Made by a program: the position numbers and the translations under genes. The notes beneath the pieces were generated by a model. It was not told the DNA's origin and did not search any database. It saw nothing but the letters and a program-made list of their open reading frames with translations. A stretch of DNA of 64,000 nt, taken from an uncultured Caulobacterales bacterium. GTDB lineage: Bacteria > Pseudomonadota > Alphaproteobacteria > Caulobacterales > Caulobacteraceae. The stretch lies in contig CAILTK010000056.1 of NCBI GenBank assembly GCA_903837135.1, positions 105,846 through 169,845 on the forward strand. Direction: 5' to 3'. Below are positions 9,605 through 17,461 of the stretch, one piece after another. Within the stretch, counting starts at the first letter, position 1. Every line of letters starts with the position of its first letter.

Positions 9605-9991
9605 ATGGACACCCTCCATCCCGCCATCAAGACGATCAGCGCCCTCGACTGGACCGGCGATCCGCTGTCGTCGGACCAGCCCCTGCGGTTCGACTGCCAC
9701 CTCGAGATCGGCGAGGCCGACACGGCCGGCGCCGACTTCTTCAACGTCACGGTCGTGAACCGGGCCTGGGCGCGGACGAATCTTGAATGCACGCCGGACG
9801 ACGCGCCGGCCTGGCTGCCGCCGCGGGCGATCCTCATGCTCGACGCGCCGTCGTTCCAGGCTCTGGCCGACTGCCTGAACGCGGAGATCGCGACCCTCGG
9901 CCCCTTCGCCACCTGGCCCGAGTTCGCCAACCGGCTCGCGCCCTACCTCCGCTGGGATCTCGAAGGCGTGCTGTACCCGCCGTTCGAATAG
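9605..9991 (+). CDS. Imm8-like immunity family protein (orphan)
   Basis: A 128-residue cytoplasmic protein resembling the Imm8 family of polymorphic-toxin immunity proteins. The features I recognise are a central strand 'FFNVTVVNRAWA' (family pattern F-x-V-x-V-x-x-x-x-W) and a C-terminal 'ATWPEFANRLAPYLRWDLEGVLY', which matches the family's W-x-E...L...W-E-x-x-x-Y ending. The start at 9605 is preceded by a strong Shine-Dalgarno, AAGAGGAG. An upstream in-frame ATG (9533) has none and would add an unrelated tail. No toxin gene is next to it, so it may be an orphan immunity gene or have a different housekeeping role. The family call is from memory of the motif pattern. Confidence 0.6.
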   Translation: MDTLHPAIKTISALDWTGDPLSSDQPLRFDCHLEIGEADTAGADFFNVTVVNRAWARTNLECTPDDAPAWLPPRAILMLDAPSFQALADCLNAEIATLGPFATWPEFANRLAPYLRWDLEGVLYPPFE

Positions 9992-10006
9992 GGCGGCGTG
10001 GCGCCC

Positions 10007-11194
10007 CTAGAGCTTCGATACGGCGGCCTTGCCGGTCTTGGCGCGCGCAGCGGCGTCGCGCTTGTGGCGTTCGATCACCGCGGTGAAGTCCGCCGTCAGC
10101 ATGCCCTTGCGTTCGGCGAGCTGGATCAGCGAAAAGTCGGGCGTCTCGTTCATCTCGACGATCATCGGCCCGGAGCTCGTGCCGGCGAGGTCCCAGCCGA
10201 TCAGCGGCACGTGGCGCATCAGCCGGGCGCCGTCGAGCGCCAGGGCGCGCATGGCCTCCCACTGCGGATGCCGGAAGCCCGCGAAGTCGGCGCCGGTGTC
10301 CGGATGGTGGGTCGGTTGGGTGAGTGCGAAACCGGCGCCGGTGACCACGCGGCGCACGTCGCCGGTATCGAGGTCCAGCTGCGCCAGGAGGTTGCCGGCG
10401 CGCCAGTAGTTGTCGGCGATGTTGTCGCCGCCGGGGATCTTCCACGCCGCGCCGAGCAATCTGGGCCCGTCGTCGGTCAGCAGGGTCAGCATGCGCACGG
10501 TGGCGAGGCGGGGGCCGCACAGGGCCTCGATCTCCGGGTGCGGGCGCATCAGGGGCTGGAACACATAGCCCGAGGCGTAGGTCGAGGCGATCTCGGCGAC
10601 GAAATCCTGCAGCGCCACCCGTGTCCCGTCTGTCCGCTCGAGCTCGCGCGCCCTGGCGTCGACGGCGGCCAGGCCGATCGAGCCCAGGCTCTGGAATCCT
10701 TCGACCGGCTTGCCGAATAGGGGATAGTTGCGGGGACGAAGCAGGAACTGTTCGAGCGCCACGACGTCGCCCAGCACGTGCGGCGCGGCGCTGTGCATTC
10801 CCGGCGCGTACAGGCCGGAGACCGGCAGGGTCGGCAGACCGTAGGCGTCGAGATAGCTGCGCGAGGTGATCTTGTTTTCGAGCAGGCCGAACCAGTCGTG
10901 CCGGTAGTTGATCTGGTGGCAGATCTCGAGGTTCCTGCGCTGGCCGATGAAGTGCTCGGGCGGCCCCTCGACGAAATCGTCGTCGAACAGGCGCAATCGG
11001 ACGAAGTCGGGGAACGACACCTTGCCCGGGCCGAGCGACAGCTTGGCGAAGCGCAGGGCGACGGCGACGGGCGAAAGCCCCCTCTGGGCGAAGATCTCGA
11101 GCAGATCCATCGACGGCGGCGCGGCGGTCTGCGGCCGGGCGGTGTCGAGCATCGGGGGCGCGGGCGGGACGACGGGGATATCGACGGAGGTCAT
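10007..11194 (-). CDS. Sugar-transfer-associated ATP-grasp protein
   Basis: A 395-residue ATP-grasp enzyme of the type annotated 'sugar-transfer associated ATP-grasp'. The ATP-grasp core is visible as 'PLFGKPVEGFQSLGSIGL' (ATP-binding lysine), the acidic 'YVFQPLMRPHPEIEALCG' segment and the metal-binding C-terminal 'IVEMNETPDFSLIQ' (E-x-N). Family members sit in exopolysaccharide and glycan clusters and probably ligate an amino or carboxylic acid onto a sugar or carrier. It is transcribed divergently from the PLP decarboxylase gene and lies just before the glycosylation cluster, so it may supply a modification for it. The acceptor is unknown. Confidence 0.8.
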   Translation of the reverse strand: MTSVDIPVVPPAPPMLDTARPQTAAPPSMDLLEIFAQRGLSPVAVALRFAKLSLGPGKVSFPDFVRLRLFDDDFVEGPPEHFIGQRRNLEICHQINYRHDWFGLLENKITSRSYLDAYGLPTLPVSGLYAPGMHSAAPHVLGDVVALEQFLLRPRNYPLFGKPVEGFQSLGSIGLAAVDARARELERTDGTRVALQDFVAEIASTYASGYVFQPLMRPHPEIEALCGPRLATVRMLTLLTDDGPRLLGAAWKIPGGDNIADNYWRAGNLLAQLDLDTGDVRRVVTGAGFALTQPTHHPDTGADFAGFRHPQWEAMRALALDGARLMRHVPLIGWDLAGTSSGPMIVEMNETPDFSLIQLAERKGMLTADFTAVIERHKRDAAARAKTGKAAVSKL

Positions 11195-11375
11195 AGGATG
11201 GCGGCTTCCTCACGGCGCCACGTCCGGCGCTGGCGTCTACGGCCAGGATAAGACCCATCGCCTGTGCGAAAGCTTAACAATGGCCGCGCGACGATCCTAC
11301 GAGACGCGGGTCCGGTTAACCGCGTGACAACGGGTTCGGCGCGACAACCAGGGCGAAGGGGGCCCGCCCAGCGCC

Positions 11376-12845
11376 ATGACCGACGGCCCGCAGACCCTAG
11401 ACCCGCAGGACTGGGAGGCCCTCCGCCGCCAGGGCCACCGCATGCTCGACGACATGATCGAGCATATGCGGGGCCTGCGGACCGAGCCGGTGTGGCGCGC
11501 GCCGCCGGGCGCGACCCGCCGTCGTTTCGACGCGCCCCTGCCTCAGGGCCCACAGGCGCTCGAAGACGTACACACCCAGTTCCTGGCCGACATCGCCCCC
11601 TACTCCAGCGGCAACGCCCATCCGGGCTTCATGGGCTGGGTGCAGGGCGGCGGGACGCCCGTGGGCATGCTGGCGGAGATGCTGTCCGCCGGCCTCAACG
11701 CCAACGTCGGCGGCCGCGACCATATGGCCATCGAGGTCGAGCGGCAGATCGTGCGCTGGATGGCGCGGCTCTACCGGTTTCCCGAGGCGGCGACCGGCCT
11801 GTTCCTGACCGGCTCGTCGATGGCCAACTTCTGCGCCGTGCTGATCGCCCGCACGCGCGCCCTCGGCGCCGCGGTCCGCGAGCGCGGCCTGCGCGCCGAC
11901 GACGGCCCGCTCATCGCCTACACCTCCACCGCCGCGCACGGTTGCATCCGCCGCGGAATGGACATGGCCGGCCTCGGCGCCCAGGCCCTGCGCCAGGCGC
12001 CCGTGGACGCGCGCCATCGGGTCGACGTCGCGGCGCTCGAGCGGCTGATCAAGGCGGACCGCGCGGCGGGCCGGCGGCCCTTCCTGCTGGTCGGGACGGC
12101 CGGCACGGTCGACGTCGGCGCCATCGACGATCTGGCCACCCTGGCGGACCTGGCCGCAGCCGAGGACCTGCACTTTCACGTCGACGGCGCCTTCGGGGCC
12201 CTGGCCGTGCTCTCGCCGCGGCTGGCCGGTCGGCTGGCCGGGATCGAGCGGGCCGACAGCATCGCCTTCGACTTCCACAAATGGGCCCAGGTCCCTTACG
12301 ACGCCGGCTTCCTCCTGGTACGCGATCCGGAGCTGCACCGGGCGACCTTCGCCAGCGAGGCCGCCTATCTGCGGCGCGCCGACAGCGGCCTGGCCGGCGG
12401 CGACTGGTGGCCGTGCGATCTCGGCCCCGACCTCTCGCGCGGTTTTCGGGCGCTGAAGACCTGGTTCACCCTCAAGACCTATGGCCTGGACGCCCTCGGC
12501 GGGGTGGTCGACCGCTGCTGCGACCTGGCGCAGGCGCTGGCGACCTGCATCGAGGCCCTCGACGAACTCGAGCTCTTGGCGCCGGTCGAGCTGAACGTGG
12601 TCTGTTTTCGCTATCGCGATCCCGACGCCGACCGCGTGAACGCCGCCATCGTCGAGGACCTCCATCGACAGGGCCGGGTCGCGCCCTCGCTGACCACCCT
12701 GGACGGCAAGACCGCCATCCGCGCCGCCATCGTCAACCACCGCACCGAGCGCGCCGACATCGAGGCCCTGATCACCGGCGTGATCGCTGCGGGGCGCAGG
12801 CTCGGCGACCGCGGGGAGCCCGCCGCGGATCTGGCGGCGGCCTAG
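11376..12845 (+). CDS. PLP-dependent group II (aromatic amino acid type) decarboxylase
   Basis: A 489-residue fold-type I PLP enzyme of the glutamate/DOPA/tryptophan decarboxylase family. The N-terminal 'HPGFMGWVQGGGTPVGMLAEML' segment, the cofactor-stacking region at 'TSTAAHGCIRR' (His189), the PLP-pyridine aspartate in 'HVDGAFG' (Asp270) and the Schiff-base lysine in 'FDFHKWAQVPYDAGFLLVR' (Lys302) are all present. The product would be an amine and CO2 from an L-amino acid. The substrate is uncertain; the closest styles are aromatic-amino-acid and 2,4-diaminobutyrate decarboxylases. It converges on the PhyH gene and shares an upstream region with the ATP-grasp gene. Confidence 0.88.
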   Translation: MTDGPQTLDPQDWEALRRQGHRMLDDMIEHMRGLRTEPVWRAPPGATRRRFDAPLPQGPQALEDVHTQFLADIAPYSSGNAHPGFMGWVQGGGTPVGMLAEMLSAGLNANVGGRDHMAIEVERQIVRWMARLYRFPEAATGLFLTGSSMANFCAVLIARTRALGAAVRERGLRADDGPLIAYTSTAAHGCIRRGMDMAGLGAQALRQAPVDARHRVDVAALERLIKADRAAGRRPFLLVGTAGTVDVGAIDDLATLADLAAAEDLHFHVDGAFGALAVLSPRLAGRLAGIERADSIAFDFHKWAQVPYDAGFLLVRDPELHRATFASEAAYLRRADSGLAGGDWWPCDLGPDLSRGFRALKTWFTLKTYGLDALGGVVDRCCDLAQALATCIEALDELELLAPVELNVVCFRYRDPDADRVNAAIVEDLHRQGRVAPSLTTLDGKTAIRAAIVNHRTERADIEALITGVIAAGRRLGDRGEPAADLAAA

Positions 12846-12864
12846 CGTCTAAAGAAGTCTCGCT

Positions 12865-13821
12865 CTAGGCTCCGGCGTCCCGCAGCCCGTTGATGGTGTT
12901 GACGCGCACGGCGGCCGAGCCGTCGTGGGCCAGGTCCACCCGGGTGTCGGTGAGCGACAGCGGACCGTCGAGGGTCGCGTTCACCCGGTCGATTCCCGTC
13001 TCGCCGCCGGTCTGCCGCTCGATCAGATAGCGGAGCGAGAACCGCTCGTGGTCGGCCGCGTCCGGCTGGGTGCCGTGCAGGGTGCAGGAGTGCCAGGTCG
13101 CCGCGAAGCCGGTCGGCCCGGTCAGCACCCGCTGGTGCGCCGCGACCGAGCCGCCGCGGCCGTCCCCGTAGCGCCAGGCGTCGGGGCCGGTGCGGACGAG
13201 GTCGTGCGGGAACAGGGTTCCGCCGAGCGCCTGTGTGCCCTCGAGCAGGTAGAGCGGCGCATCCGCGGGACCGACCGGATGCAGGTAGACGTAGAGGGTC
13301 AGGAAGTCGGCTTCCCGATCCTTGTAGTCGATCAGGTCCTGGTGGAAGTCGATGCCATAGAAATAGGTCATGTCGCGAAATTCGGGCCGGACGTAGGGCC
13401 CGAGGTTGTTGACCGGCGCGCCCTCGATCCGCGCCTTCAGCCAGGCCGGCACCATGCTCGCCGGCACGCCGCACACCACCTTCTTGTCGAGGATCCGGTA
13501 GCCCTCGCCGAGCAGGGCCTGCATGGCCGAGACGATCCGCGGCGCCTGTTCGACGAAGGCGAGTTCGCCGGAAAACCGCTCCAGCAGATTGCGGCCCGGA
13601 CGCGGATTGACCCCGCGGTACTGCGGATCGGCGTCGAACTCCGCCTCGGAGAGGAAAAGGCCGTCGTCGACGGTCCTTATCGCGCGAATCGCCGCCAGCA
13701 GGCGGTCGGCCGCGGCCGGATCGACCGGTTCGGGAAACAGGTGGGCGCCCGTCGCCATCATGTCGGCGACCGCCGGATGCTCGTCCTGGATCGCCGGCGT
13801 CAGCTTCACCGCGAGCGTCAT
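12865..13821 (-). CDS. Phytanoyl-CoA dioxygenase (PhyH) family Fe(II)/2-oxoglutarate oxygenase
   Basis: A 318-residue protein with the facial triad of non-haem Fe(II)/2-oxoglutarate dioxygenases: H160-x-D162 in 'DFHQDLIDY' and H249 in 'TLHGT'. Arg264 in 'FSLRYLIE' is placed to bind 2-oxoglutarate. 'LTLYVYLHPV' and 'APLYLLEGTQALGG' are the usual PhyH core strands. PhyH proteins hydroxylate small molecules or lipids, and many act in secondary metabolism or sugar modification. It is divergent from the acyl/glycosylation operon and shares with it a region containing a CtrA-like box. The substrate is unknown. Confidence 0.82.
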   Translation of the reverse strand: MTLAVKLTPAIQDEHPAVADMMATGAHLFPEPVDPAAADRLLAAIRAIRTVDDGLFLSEAEFDADPQYRGVNPRPGRNLLERFSGELAFVEQAPRIVSAMQALLGEGYRILDKKVVCGVPASMVPAWLKARIEGAPVNNLGPYVRPEFRDMTYFYGIDFHQDLIDYKDREADFLTLYVYLHPVGPADAPLYLLEGTQALGGTLFPHDLVRTGPDAWRYGDGRGGSVAAHQRVLTGPTGFAATWHSCTLHGTQPDAADHERFSLRYLIERQTGGETGIDRVNATLDGPLSLTDTRVDLAHDGSAAVRVNTINGLRDAGA

Positions 13822-13867
13822 GATCGTTCTCCCGACAGTCTTGCCCTAAGCGTCTGTGCCTGCGTGG

Positions 13868-13882
13868 TTAAGGCCTCCTTAA
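13868..13882. promoter_or_regulatory. CtrA-like box TTAA-N7-TTAA
   Basis: TTAA-GGCCTCC-TTAA matches the full CtrA binding pattern of Caulobacterales (TTAA-N7-TTAA). It lies in the divergent gap between the PhyH gene (start 13821) and the glycosylation operon (start near 13985). If used, it would place these genes under cell-cycle control, as flagellar and surface genes are in Caulobacter. This is a pattern match only. Confidence 0.5.
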
Positions 13883-13984
13883 GGTAAGCCCTGACACGGG
13901 GTCGCGGCGCCATGAGGCAGGTCATTGAAACCGATCGCCGACTCAGGCGCGAGGGCGATGCGGCCCGGAGCTCGGATTTCCGCT

Positions 13985-14623
13985 ATGATCAAGCCCATGC
14001 TCGATGAGTCGCCCTCCCCTTCGACCCGGTCGCCCGAGGCGGCTCCGGAGCTCGTCGGCGAGTTCGTGGTCCTGCGTCCGATGACGGTCGAGGATGCGGC
14101 GATCACCCATCAGTGGCGCCTCGGCGCGCGCGCCCGACTCCTGAACGGCGCGGCGGCCTCGGTGGAGGATCAGCGGCGGTGGATCTCCCAGCGCCCGCGC
14201 GGCGAGTTCAACTACATCATCCAGCTGATCGGCGGCCCGCCGGTCGGCATGCTGTCGCTGATCGACATCGACCTCGTGAACCGCCGCGCCGAATCGGCGC
14301 GGTTCCTGATCGGCGACGAGGCGGCGGCCAAGGGCGCGCCCGCGGCGGTGGAGGCGATGAAACTGCTTTACGAACTGGCGTTCGACCGCCTCGGCCTCGA
14401 GCGCGTTTACGGGGTGATCGAGCAGAGAAACCATCTGATGATCAAGTGGCAGAAGTACCTGGGGATGCAGGAAGAAGGCCGGTTGCGCCGGCACTACCTG
14501 AAGGATGGTGAGTTCATGGACGCGATCAGCCTGGGCCTGCTGGCGGGCGAATACCGCGCGCAGACGCTGCCGCGGATGACGGCCCTGCTGGCCATGGGCC
14601 GGCGGCGTTCGGCGGGGGAGTGA
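13985..14623 (+). CDS. GNAT family N-acyltransferase (RimJ/PseH-like)
   Basis: About 212 residues with a GNAT fold: 'LVGEFVVLRPMTVEDAAITHQWR' (strand 1 and helix 1), 'YIIQLIGGPPVGMLSLIDIDLVNRRAESARFLIGDE' (strands 2-4) and 'LYELAFDRLGLERVYGVIEQRNHLMIKWQKYLGMQEEG' (C-terminal half). This arrangement is typical of RimJ/PseH-type enzymes that acylate amino groups, including amino sugars. The start is uncertain among 13925, 13985 and 13997, because none has a good Shine-Dalgarno. It heads the acyl/glycosylation operon and overlaps the ACP gene region, so it is a good candidate for moving the carrier-bound acyl group onto the amino sugar. That role is inferred. Confidence 0.8.
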   Translation: MIKPMLDESPSPSTRSPEAAPELVGEFVVLRPMTVEDAAITHQWRLGARARLLNGAAASVEDQRRWISQRPRGEFNYIIQLIGGPPVGMLSLIDIDLVNRRAESARFLIGDEAAAKGAPAAVEAMKLLYELAFDRLGLERVYGVIEQRNHLMIKWQKYLGMQEEGRLRRHYLKDGEFMDAISLGLLAGEYRAQTLPRMTALLAMGRRRSAGE

Positions 14624-14625
14624 AG

Positions 14626-14934
14626 ATGGACCGCCGCGAGGAAGTCCTGGCCATAATACTGAGCGCCCTGGAGAGCCTGAACCTCGAGCTGCCCGAGGCG
14701 GAGCGGGTCAAGGTCGGACCGACGACGCCGCTGTTCGGCCCGGACGCCACGCTCGATTCCCTGTCGCTGGTGTCGGTGATCGTCGACGTGGAGACGGCGC
14801 TGACGATGAGGTGGGACGCGCCGATCAGCCTGACCGACGACCGCGCCATGAGCCGGGAGATCTCGCCGTTCGACACGGTCGGCACGCTGACCGACTATGT
14901 CCTCGAGCTGCTGCAGGAAATCGCCCCCGCCTGA
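14626..14934 (+). CDS. Acyl carrier protein (first of two)
   Basis: A 102-residue carrier protein. The phosphopantetheine serine lies in 'TLDSLSLVSVIVDVE', the D-S-L motif at the start of helix II, and the protein is acidic and helical as expected. I chose ATG 14626 because GGGGGAG lies 6 bases upstream; a GTG at 14620 is possible. It follows the GNAT gene after 2 bases. It presumably carries the growing short acyl chain made by the KAS III and reductases downstream and is not the housekeeping AcpP, which it does not closely resemble. Confidence 0.85.
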   Translation: MDRREEVLAIILSALESLNLELPEAERVKVGPTTPLFGPDATLDSLSLVSVIVDVETALTMRWDAPISLTDDRAMSREISPFDTVGTLTDYVLELLQEIAPA

Positions 14935-15023
14935 GCCGGCCGTTCGTGGGCCGTTAACCATGTTCGAGCCTTATCGGGTCGCGCCTGAAATCCCTCAGGG
15001 CGCTCGATTGGCCGCGCGTGCGT

Positions 15024-15734
15024 ATGGACCTCTATTCGGGAAAGACCGCCCTCGTCACCGGCGCGACGCGTGGGGTCGGCCGGATCATCGCCGAACACTT
15101 CCTGAGCGAAGGCGCGTCCGTGATCGGCTTCGCCCGCGGCGAGCCCAGCCTGACGGCAGCGGCCTACCACCACGTGCAGGTGGACCTGGCCGATCCGATG
15201 GCGATCCAGAAAGCTTTCCTGGGTCTGCACAAACAGATCACGCGCCTCGACATCGTCGTCAACAACGCCGCGGTGCTGACGTCGCAGTACGCGATGATCA
15301 TGCCGCCCGCGGCGGCCCAGGCCATGGTCAACGTCAACCTTTTGGCGCCCTTCATCGTCTCGCGCGAGGCGGCCAAGTTCATGCGCAAGTCAAAGTGGGG
15401 CCGGATCATCAACATCGGCTCCATGGCGGTCAGCCTGGAGCCCATCGGCGACTCCGTCTATGCGGCGACCAAGGCTGGCCTCTCCACCCTCGCCAACGTC
15501 ATGGCCAAGGAGTTCGGGCCCATGAACGTGACCTGCAACACCCTCGGCATCACCGCGATCGAGAGCGACATGCTGTCCCAGCTGCCGCGCGACAAGATCG
15601 ACGCCATCATCGCCGGCCTGCCGGTCCCGCGCTTCGCGACCGCGGCCGACATCCTCAACGTGGTCGACTTCTTCGCGGCCGAAGCCAGCAGCTACGTCAC
15701 CGCCCAGACCGTCTTCCTCGGGGGCGTGAACTGA
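15024..15734 (+). CDS. Short-chain dehydrogenase/reductase (FabG-like)
   Basis: A 236-residue classical SDR. The nucleotide-binding TGATRGVG, the structural NNAA and the catalytic Y-x-x-x-K (YAATK) with an upstream serine (IGSMAVS) are present, so it should be active. It most resembles 3-oxoacyl-ACP reductases. It overlaps the next gene by one base (TGATG). Upstream (about 14952) is a TTAACCAT sequence, which matches a CtrA half-site. In this operon it would reduce a ketoacyl chain on the carrier protein, or oxidise or reduce a sugar; the first is more likely given the neighbours. Confidence 0.87.
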   Translation: MDLYSGKTALVTGATRGVGRIIAEHFLSEGASVIGFARGEPSLTAAAYHHVQVDLADPMAIQKAFLGLHKQITRLDIVVNNAAVLTSQYAMIMPPAAAQAMVNVNLLAPFIVSREAAKFMRKSKWGRIINIGSMAVSLEPIGDSVYAATKAGLSTLANVMAKEFGPMNVTCNTLGITAIESDMLSQLPRDKIDAIIAGLPVPRFATAADILNVVDFFAAEASSYVTAQTVFLGGVN

Positions 15735-16435
15735 TGCGACCGAGCGTCCTGCCCGCCTTTCCCCCGCCGCCCGAGGGCGCGCAGGCGGTCGCCGACGGCG
15801 TGTGGCGGGTCACCGGCGGGGCCTTTCCGTCCAACGCCTATATCTGCGCCGCCGCCGTCCCTGGCGAGGCCTTCGTCGTCGACCCCGGCCTCGATCCGGA
15901 GCGGATCGACCGGGCGGCGCAGGACCTGGGGCTGACGCCGCGCCAGGTGTTCTGCACCCACGGCCATTTCGACCACCTCGGCGGGGCGAGCCACTTCCAG
16001 CGCGCCTACGGGGCCGAGGTCTTCCTGCATCCCGCCGACGTGAAGGTGATGAAGTCCAGCAACTTCCTGCTGATGGTGCTGAAGCTCGACCAGCGGATCG
16101 TCCTGCCGGAGGTCACGCCGGTCGATCCGGCGCAGCCTCGCGTCGGCGGCCAGGCGCTGCGCTATCTGCCGGTCCCCGGCCATACGCCCGGAAGCTGCTT
16201 CATCCGGTTCGGCGGCAGCCTGTTCACCGGCGACAGCCTCTACGCCCAGGGCGTCGGCCTCTCCGATCTCCCCGGCGAGAACCACGCCCTCCTGCGCCAG
16301 AGCCTTCTGGCGCTGTGGGACCAGATTCCCGGCGACAGCCTGATCCATCCGGGCCACGGGCCGTCGGCGTCCTTCGAGGCGATCCGCACCAAAAATCGCG
16401 CCCTGCTGGGCTTCCTCGGCAAGGCCGAGCCATGA
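15734..16435 (+). CDS. MBL-fold metallohydrolase (glyoxalase II-like)
   Basis: A 233-residue metallo-beta-lactamase-fold enzyme. The two-zinc site is visible as THGHFDH, PGHTPGS, GDSLY and PGHGP. Family members hydrolyse thioesters, lactones or phosphoesters. Its place between an acyl-ACP reductase and a KAS III suggests a thioesterase-like or editing step in acyl synthesis. It overlaps both neighbours (TGATG upstream, ATGA downstream), so all three are translated together. Confidence 0.88.
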   Translation: MRPSVLPAFPPPPEGAQAVADGVWRVTGGAFPSNAYICAAAVPGEAFVVDPGLDPERIDRAAQDLGLTPRQVFCTHGHFDHLGGASHFQRAYGAEVFLHPADVKVMKSSNFLLMVLKLDQRIVLPEVTPVDPAQPRVGGQALRYLPVPGHTPGSCFIRFGGSLFTGDSLYAQGVGLSDLPGENHALLRQSLLALWDQIPGDSLIHPGHGPSASFEAIRTKNRALLGFLGKAEP

Positions 16436-17457
16436 GCCTGCGCCAAGGATCAGGCGTCTGCATTCTCGGCGTCGGCCATCACCTGGCCGGCGTGGTGGAG
16501 GAGAACGAGGAACTCTGCCGGAACCTCGACGTGACGCCCGAGTGGATCCTCGAGAAGACCGGCATCAAGCGCCGCTATCTGGCCGCGCCGGAAGACACCG
16601 CGTCGGCCTTCGCGGTGAAGGCCGCCCAGCGGGCGATGGCGGGCGCCGGCGTCGCCGCCGACGAGATCGACATGATCGTCGCCTGCACCTTCTCGGCCGA
16701 CTACACCTTCCCGCCGCTGTCGGCCAAGGTGCACAAGGAGATCGGCGCCAGGGGCGGTCAGATCTTCGACCTGCAGGCCAATTGCGCCGGTTTCGTCTCC
16801 GGCCTCACCGCCGCCAGCGACCGGATGACCGTCGATCCCTCGGTCCGCAACGCCCTGGTGATCGGCGTGGAGCTGAACAGCCGCTACATCGATCGCACCA
16901 ACGCCGACAGCGTGATCTACCACTCGGACGGCGCCGGCGCGGTGGTGCTCGGCCGCCGCGACGGCGGCGCGGGCGTCGTCGCCTCGGCCTTCCACACCGA
17001 CAGCTCCAACTACGAGGCCGTGCGGGTGCGGGGCGGCGGGTCGAGCTTCCCGGTCATGGGCCGGTCCGGGCCAGCCGAGACCGATGTGATGGAGCTGAAC
17101 GGGCTGGCCACCTGGAAACAGGCGATCACCCACCTGCCCGCGGTGGTCAAGGCCGCCCTGCGCAAGGCCGACGCCGAGCTGGCCGATGTGGACTTCTTCG
17201 TCTTCCACCAGGCCAACTACAATCTGATCGACTATATCGTCCGCAAGATGGGCGCGGACCTGTCGCGCACCTACACCAACGTCCAGGAGATCGGCAACAC
17301 CGGCGCCGCGTCGGTGGCCATCGCCCTCAGCGAGGCGGTGGAGCGCGGGCTGATCAAGCCCGGCCAGACCGTCGTATTGGCGGCCGTGGGCGCGGGGTTC
17401 AACTTCGGCGCCAGTGTCTGGCGCTGGGTCCCGACCAACGTCGCGGGCGAGGGCTAA
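16432..17457 (+). CDS. 3-oxoacyl-ACP synthase III (KAS III, FabH-like)
   Basis: A 341-residue condensing enzyme that joins an acyl-CoA starter with malonyl-ACP. The catalytic triad is complete: Cys118 in 'QANCAGF', His259 in 'FHQAN' and Asn289 in 'GNTGAAS'. The length and the 'WILEKTGIKRRYLA' N-terminal motif fit the FabH family. It starts at ATGA overlapping the MBL gene. A dedicated KAS III beside an ACP and reductases is also seen in Pseudomonas flagellin-glycosylation islands, where the set makes a short 3-hydroxyacyl group for an amino sugar. The same job is likely here, but the chain made is unknown. Confidence 0.92.
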   Translation: MSLRQGSGVCILGVGHHLAGVVEENEELCRNLDVTPEWILEKTGIKRRYLAAPEDTASAFAVKAAQRAMAGAGVAADEIDMIVACTFSADYTFPPLSAKVHKEIGARGGQIFDLQANCAGFVSGLTAASDRMTVDPSVRNALVIGVELNSRYIDRTNADSVIYHSDGAGAVVLGRRDGGAGVVASAFHTDSSNYEAVRVRGGGSSFPVMGRSGPAETDVMELNGLATWKQAITHLPAVVKAALRKADAELADVDFFVFHQANYNLIDYIVRKMGADLSRTYTNVQEIGNTGAASVAIALSEAVERGLIKPGQTVVLAAVGAGFNFGASVWRWVPTNVAGEG

Positions 17458-17461
17458 GCCG

